DNA of 64,000 bases from Acanthosoma haemorrhoidale (lineage: Eukaryota; Arthropoda; Insecta; Hemiptera; Acanthosomatidae). Position numbers and translations under genes: made by a program. The DNA lies in the NCBI GenBank assembly GCA_930367205.1, contig OV884012.1:52783239-52847238 (forward strand). The letters are read 5' to 3'. Shown piece after piece: positions 57,651 through 64,000 of this stretch. Below the pieces are notes generated by a model that was given only the letters and a program-made list of their open reading frames with translations, searched no databases and was not told the origin of the DNA. Positions within the stretch are counted from its first letter, which is position 1. Each line of letters opens with the position of its first letter.

Positions 57651-57949
57651 TAATAAATTATAATGTTTAATCTTGGATTCAAATCTTAATATTAATATAC
57701 AGATAGATATATACTGAGGATGACGGCTTAAACGTGCTGTAAAATAAAGAATTATGGGAAGGCAATAGTTTTATTTCAATTAAAATCAACCCACACACAA
57801 CTTGCCCTCTACAATAAATGATTATTATTATTTATTTGTTTATTATATGAATATATTTATTTAGCCAGTTACATCGTTCATTTCTCACATGCATCAAGTT
57901 TTTCTTCTGAATTAAATATTTAAATCATTAATTTGCCAGATAAGTAAGA

Positions 57950-58025
57950 CAGTGACCATGATTCAAATCTGGAATCTCCAGCCAGGTACTGTTCAATTTG
58001 AGCTATCCTGTATCAAGACAACAGC
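57950..58025 (-). repeat. tRNA-derived SINE remnant
   Basis: Reverse complement: 'gatagctcaaattgaacagt' (A box) then 'gagattccagatttgaatca' (B box). Opposite-strand copy follows about 70 bp later. Confidence 0.55.
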
Positions 58026-58089
58026 AGCGTCAATATATAAACTCGCTTCGTACATTGTGGACTTCTTTGAAAAATATCAGCTGTTGCAA

Positions 58090-58170
58090 GATATAGGATA
58101 TTTCAAATGGAAGAGCGACTAGCCAGAGGTCAGAAGGTCCTGGGTTCAAATCCGTCTTTTTTTATGGTTA
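58090..58170 (+). repeat. tRNA-derived SINE remnant
   Basis: 'aatggaagagcgactagcca' then 'cagaaggtcctgggttcaaa' and tccg followed by a T run. Same 'cagaaggtcc' family as the 53-kb copies, with the T-run tail expected at the end of a Pol III-like unit. Confidence 0.65.
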
Positions 58171-58174
58171 TTAA

Positions 58175-59819
58175 AATTGTTAAAACAGTTTGATTATAGT
58201 CCACAATCAGTGATTATTAAAAATATTTTAATATGCTTTTACTTTACAGTTGAGTTAAGACTGAAAATTAGCTTGAATGTCATTGGCAAAATGTCATACA
58301 AATCTTACTTTGTACATCTATGACTTCTTACTTTGTATGACTATGACTTGTGTAAAACAAAAGTGACTATTAAACCTCAGACTGAATAATGTTGTAATTC
58401 AATGGCCATTTATTGGAGTCTGTATAGAAAAAACTAAACCATAGTGTATGAAACCATTAGTATAGTGTTTTTATCAAATGTTGGAACTATTGTTACCCTC
58501 AATTTAACACATATGTATTATTATAAATCTCAATCTCAATTTGTTTTGCTTATTGAGTGCTGCTCTGCTGATCCTTTCCAAGTTCATATCAATATTGATT
58601 CTTGTAGCTGTTACCATATGATAGATTTTATTAATTATAAACTTGTGGTATAAATCAATACAAAAATGTCACCTTGTCCAATACCTAATGTGACTGCGGA
58701 GTAAAAAAAGTTCTATGTCAATAATTATGTGTTATATTTTCTTTTTTAAATCAGATTTTCTGTTCTTCCAATTATACATTAAATCTAAATTTGAATATTT
58801 TTTAATAATAAACTGTGATTTTATAAACCACAAATCCAATTTTGTTGTGATATTTAATAAGGTGTACTTTATTTTTTTTAAATTAAAATTATTTATTAAA
58901 TTAACTTATTATTGCTATTATTCGTAAAAAAATAAAACACTTCAATTCCTCTTAAGATATCTTTGTTCAAAAGAAGAACCCTTACTATGAAATAATATAG
59001 CACCTCAACAAATAGAAATAATGTAGAAAAGAAAACAAGCAGATTTTTATTTAAAATGAGATCGCTCTAAGCCCCGACCATTTCATTCACACATAAGCTA
59101 GTTAAATTTTTTCATTAATATTTCTTGTGAAATATGAGCTCCCAAGCTGTGCCTTAAAGCTATTTTCTTTAACAGTTTTTTTTTTATTTAAAAAAAATAA
59201 AAGATATGCAGCTTCTTTGTGTTTAAATAACTGAACTGCTTTAATTTCAATTTTGTCCCATTCTCAGTGATTATTTATAGTTATTTATTCAACAATTGAA
59301 TGAGATGCCTTTACTAAGACTAACCAATAATGCAACATTTCTAATAACCATAGTAAGTATCCATCTATCTAGGAACAAAGGCTTTAACTTTTGATTGTTT
59401 TTTTTTTAAATGTACTCTCGTTGTCTGCAATTAAGAATAATTATTAATGTATATTGAATATATGGAAACTCAGACTGTTGATTGAAATCTGCGCGGAGTT
59501 ACAGTTTTTAATTAGACAGTGTTAAAGAATCTCCAAAACTTACTTAGGAATACATGGTGGCATTGCTTATTCATCTCCTTTAATGGTATTATTATGAAAA
59601 TCTATTATCTTGGTGAGCTGAAACAATAGATTCACCAAATAATCTAAGAGATGATTCAGGGCTTTTAATGTTATAAGCGCTCGTTTCATTATTATCCATA
59701 AATAATAATGTTATTAATGCATTTATTGGCATTAATAATTAATTTGTCTTGAAATCATCCAAATACAAGAATTTTTAAAAATTATATTTCTTAAATTTAT
59801 GATGTTATAATTTTTATGT

Positions 59820-59858
<39 letters not shown>

Positions 59859-61140
59859 TATGGATAATTAAAGTTTATGTACAAAAAAAAACCCAGTACC
59901 AATGGATTTGTTTTCTGTAAGTTTGTAACCTACCTACATACACCTCAAGCAAAACATTTTTATCTGCTGAGGCCTTATTTATGTTACATATACTGTGTAA
60001 ATCATTGCACATGCTCTTATATATTTAAAAATAACAAAACTAACGCTTTATTAAAGTATACATATGTGCAAATGATGATACTGTATAAGGACATGTTGAT
60101 ATTTACTATAGTTTATACGAATGTGTGGCAGTTTTAAATATTTTAAAGTTATGTTTTGTATATATTCAATAAATTTACTAATTATCAAAATAAATAGTTG
60201 ATTAATTTAAATTACCCATTTTATATCCCTTGATTTAATACTTTACCCATTTTGTCTTAGTAATGCCGTAAAAAAGTATAACTATATAAATGCAGTATTT
60301 GATTAATATTTGTTTGAGCACAAACAGATAATTTTCTAGGTAAAATATATAATTATCTGTGTTCTAGAAGCTAACCATCTCAAAGTCGTTTGAATGATTC
60401 TTCGTCTTGTCCTGTATCTGCAGAAAAAATTAGTCCCGGACAAGAGTGGTATGAAGAATTGTGTTATTTCTAGAATTTCAAGTATATGTATCCTCGAGGC
60501 ACCACTCCAACTTCCTTCATAAAACCTTCCCAGAGATGGGCCGTCCTTCAATATACATGCCTGTCTTATATACCTGACGTCTGCTTTTAGGTGGAAATAA
60601 GAAATTCAATCACTGAACAAGTGCACTTCCTTTTACTATTTCTTGCTTCAAAAAGTCAATTATTTTTATATTCCTGAATGTTGTGAAATCATGGGTTCGC
60701 TCCTTTGAACAACCGACTTCTAGCTGCCATGCCATTATCTGGGGTTTCTATTTCCATGTGGGTAGCCAGAAAGGGTGTTTTATGGTCTAGTCAGGTTTCC
60801 GTTTATTATGGAAAGTCTAAGTTGGTTTTATATCTTTTTAAAAGAATATGTTGACATATTTAACATTCTAATTAACATGAAACTAGATAAAATTCAAATA
60901 GAAAGAGATTCATTTCAAAATAAATCTTATGAACTTCAATTTATATCTTATTAACATTAATTTTAAGAGCCTTCTTAAGTATGTTCTTGCATCCTTTTTA
61001 GCACTAATACAGCATCACTCTCTATATCATTTGTGCGTTGAATAGTTTGCTATAAGTCAGAGAGTTGAATTATGCAAGTTCATCATCTGAGATGATTTAT
61101 TTGTCAGAATGGGATTGAAAATTTTCCTTTAAATACATTT
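58175..61140. other. AT-rich intergenic spacer
   Basis: Long spacer with a (TA)n microsatellite at about 59823-59852 and no supported gene. 60340-60560 is somewhat GC-richer with a 71-codon minus-strand frame of no recognised content; it may be repeat-derived. Confidence 0.5.
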
Positions 61141-61510
61141 TGATCTATGGGGATGTACGAGTCATGTTTGGTGATATACATAACTTGACTTTGCTTATCA
61201 TCAGTTCGTAGGCCCTCTTCTTGAGGGTGCCCAGGAGCGTGGGTAACTTCCCCTAAGAAGTAGTCAAGATTTAGCAGGTAAATTGTGGGTATTTTGAAAA
61301 GTTTTTTAAAGCCAGAATAAAATCTAGCTAGAACATTCAGTAAAAAATACTTGGGTATTCCAACCTTTGGCTTTTATGATACTGATAATGAAGAGTTGGC
61401 CTTGGACGATTGATATGCTTTTCACATGAACCATGAGGGAAAATTTGCGTGAGCCAGTGGAATTCGCACAAGGCATGCATGTTAGCCTGTTTTTTAACAT
61501 CTTTCCTCCT
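61140..61510 (+). repeat. Second copy of the ~390-bp dispersed repeat (first at 16770-17160)
   Basis: See the 16770-17160 copy for the shared blocks. The two copies are in the same orientation and separated by 44 kb. Confidence 0.6.
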
Positions 61511-61847
61511 CTGAACAGTCCACCTAAGCTCTTGCAGTGGCTACCTCCTCCCAAATAATCTGCGTTCGACACTTGCTCAGAGAGAAGACCTATAAGTCTT
61601 AGTTTTTAACATTTGATAAGGGTTCATCATGGCCAAAACATCACTATTAATTTCTTTCAAGTGATAGAAGTGTTTTACCACACCTCCGGTTTATCAAGAT
61701 TGTACTGTCTGCTATCAGCATGCTCTTCATTTCGTTGTTTAGCATGACTCAAAGAGAGAGAAATCATAATGGATCCTTTGGGTCAATGTAATTACCTCTT
61801 TATAATGGATTAACTATTGGCAACTACAAATGGTTACTGTACATAAC

Positions 61848-61905
61848 AGGTCCTGTAGCATAATAGTTAGCACACTTGACTTCTAACCACGGAAACCTGA
61901 AAAGA
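61848..61905 (+). repeat. tRNA-like fragment (A-box half)
   Basis: 'gtcctgtagcataatagtta' followed by 'gcacacttgacttctaacca' resembles the 5' half of a tRNA (D arm and anticodon arm). The expected B box is not seen after it, so it is most likely a SINE fragment. Confidence 0.4.
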
Positions 61906-61909
61906 ACTT

Positions 61910-63513
61910 TTATTTGAAGGATGGGTCTGGTCATAGTTTATTCAGCCTTATGAGTAGTTACTTGTATAGCAGTAAATCTGGTTTAAGAAACTAAAAAATA
62001 TGGTCGAGGTAACTGCCTTGGCAGCTCCTGCTCTTAGCAACTAACCTACCAATTGCGGCCTTACCTTGATATTGCTTTATAGATTCAATTATAATTGAAG
62101 ATACTCTAAAAGGTACTAGATGACTAGGCAGCTTTGGAAGAATTGCAACAGTAAAGAGCCTAGTGCGATTACCATTAGCAAATACCAGTTGAAGTGGGCT
62201 GATGCATTAGCATTGTGTCTATTAAGTTTTTCATAAGTGATTGGATTAATATGAAATAATAAGTTGAAATTCTTTATATTCTCCGAACCCATTATAATTA
62301 GAATATACTATTTTGTGGTTACACATTACTTGCCAGTCGATTTACAACCCACTCTCCCCCTATAAATAAATATTATTATTTGTACACTAACTTTAATCTA
62401 AATAAAATATAACTTTCTTGTTCCTAATATTCACCCAAACCTAAGTACGAGTAATTTGATAAATACTGAATAAATGGAAATAGCAAATAACTAAGTCAAT
62501 ACATATTAAACTTTATATTTCCAACCCTTGCAAAGTTTCACAAACTGAAAATAATGCCTTGACGCATTAACAAAATTATAACTTATTACAAACTCAATAG
62601 AACCACCAACACAACTCATTTTTCTGAACTAATATTGATCTTTTAAACATAAACATGTGAATGAATAAGTAGGTAAAATAAAGAGTAATATACATATATA
62701 TATATATAGAGAGAGAAACTAGTTATGTATGAAAACACTGGTATGGTTAACTTCATATATAAATAATGTAAATGATAATACATTTTATGCTATTGTTGAG
62801 CATTTATGGATAAATACGTAAAAATTGGTACAGTATGACAAAAACTTAATATATTCTAACATAATTAAATGGTATATTTAAAATAAAAGTTGTCACTTAT
62901 ATCACAATAACAAACTTATGTTCAAAACAAAAGGAGAGGTACTGTTCTATTTAACTTTCAAAAATAAACAATCACAATAATAAACCAAATATTGTGTTTA
63001 TTCAAGCTTTTTAATAAAATAACAAAATTAGAACATTTAAATGACTGTCTGTTTTCCTTATGAGCTACTTCAAGTACATGAAGTACACTGAAAGTTACAA
63101 ATGATATTAACATAAATCATCAAAAGTAATGATAATAAAAGACCAATTAAATTTGCAGAAGGTTTAGTGTTAGATGTGTTTCAAAACTGTTTACAGCTAA
63201 AAAAATCAATTAAAATTTAACCAGTTAATTAATAAGAACCATCATATGGTGTGATGACCTATATCTAAACAAAAAATATATAGATATATATTTTTTTAAT
63301 GACATAAAAGTTATTCATTACAATATGAAAGAAATAATAGCTAAAGAAAACTAAGCCTATTTACACAGAACACACTTAACCTCTGACCTTCTGTCAGTGC
63401 TTAAAACAATCAAACTACAGTCAAATACAAAATTACATTCTAATTTATTATGTAATAATAGTTTTAATAATGGTGAAAGATTAGGCACAGCATTTCTGTC
63501 AAAACATCATGAA
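61910..63513. other. AT-rich spacer, probably containing a minus-strand 3' UTR
   Basis: No coding sequence seen. Minus-strand AATAAA signals (plus-strand tttatt) at about 62998 and 63443 could end the transcript of the terminal exon at 63514-63640. A short TA/GA repeat lies at 62690-62716. Confidence 0.4.
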
Positions 63514-63640
63514 CTATATATCTGGAGTGTCCAGCGAGAATATTCGGTTCAACTGCTGTTTATTTAGACACTCTAAAAACCTGGGAAATGCTTTGTTTTT
63601 CAAGCTTGTTGCTGCTGCACATATTTCATTTAAGAGAGGT
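63514..63640 (-). CDS. Terminal exon of an unrecognised minus-strand gene
   Basis: A minus-strand acceptor with a long T tract (tttttttttttag) precedes an exon in phase 2 reading PLLNEICAAATSLKNKAFPR, FLECLNKQQLNRIFSL and DTPDI, ending at a TAG whose complement is 63514-63516. The mixed helical sequence and clean acceptor are convincing for a real exon. I do not recognise the protein. Earlier exons would lie above 63640, probably outside the window. Confidence 0.6.
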
Positions 63641-63769
63641 CTAAAAAAAAAAAAATGTATAAATGTTTTTTATTTTATTTGAGGGTTCTGGTTCTGCTAA
63701 TAGCAAAAAGGAATAACTGGCAAAAGGAGAATTTTTTAATAAATAACTTTATTCAACATGCACATTCTT

Positions 63770-64000
63770 AACAATTAACCATGGTTATTAAAAACTACTG
63801 TCTCACCCACTACTACCTCTTGCGACTGGCCAGTCCGCTCCCGTTCTCGTCCTTCCTTAATTGCCCACTTTCTGTTGTGCGCCACGTGGTCAGTTACCTC
63901 CACTGCTATTTCCTCAATGCTCTCTTTTCAACAAATTCTTCCTCCTTTGGTTGTTCCTACTTCAGGTTCCATCGCATCAAACAACATTTCCAAGGCTCTC
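63770..64000 (-). other. Possible coding remnant at the window edge
   Basis: Minus-strand frames read ALEMLFDAMEPEVGTTKGGR and then, after a one-base shift, SIEEIAVEVTDHVAHNRKW and further charged residues. The composition is GC-richer than the surroundings. A minus-strand AATAAA lies just beyond it (about 63748-63753). It could be a pseudogene, a repeat, or the end of another gene; the frameshift argues against a functional exon. Confidence 0.3.

Noticed and set aside
1..64000. CRISPR array or bacterial operon
   Set aside because: No regularly spaced direct repeats, no ribosome-binding sites, and introns throughout; the DNA is eukaryotic.

Overview
This window is AT-rich insect nuclear DNA. 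The evidence is canonical GT-AG introns, animal nuclear genes with small exons, and many mariner, Tc1-like, LINE and tRNA-derived SINE copies typical of arthropods. A hemipteran-like genome is my guess; the species cannot be read from the sequence. Most gene models below were built by hand. I joined exons by conserved protein sequence, matching splice phases and GT/AG sites, so they are far longer than any single open frame.

Layout of the genes. 2601-2781 (+) is the last exon of a STYX pseudophosphatase. 5678-24641 (-) is a nearly complete UPF2 gene (nonsense-mediated decay factor) with 22 placed exons, whose introns are packed with transposons. 26720-31608 (+) is a complete six-exon ETHE1 persulfide dioxygenase. 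32934-36106 (+) is a small four-exon secreted or type I membrane protein that I do not recognise. 36333-39109 (+) is a two-exon coiled-coil protein. 39212-39841 (-) is an intronless NDUFS7 complex I subunit. 46601-56899 (+) is a complete ten-exon ankyrin-repeat/SOCS-box protein. 63514-63640 (-) is the last exon of an unrecognised gene. Two further orphan terminal exons sit at 40287-40449 (-) and 42333-42595 (+).

The remainder is transposon debris and AT-rich spacer. UPF2 introns hold two mariners (19516-20601, 21652-22864), LINE fragments, a 270-bp MITE with ~45-bp terminal inverted repeats (17231-17500), a foldback element and a tandem repeat cluster. Another LINE fragment lies just past the UPF2 3' end. 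A degenerate gag, a Tc1-like transposase, a LINE 3' end and a SINE are stacked in 42.86-45.6 kb. The fourth intron of the ankyrin/SOCS gene holds another dead mariner.

Functionally the genes are unrelated housekeeping genes (RNA surveillance, mitochondrial sulfide oxidation, complex I, ubiquitin ligase adaptor, MAPK pseudophosphatase). No operon-like system is evident. The most interesting structural points are an inverted duplication of UPF2 exon 2 on the other side of the UPF2 start, a membrane-protein frame and a coiled-coil frame that may share one transcript, and the ankyrin/SOCS protein with a candidate myristoylation site.
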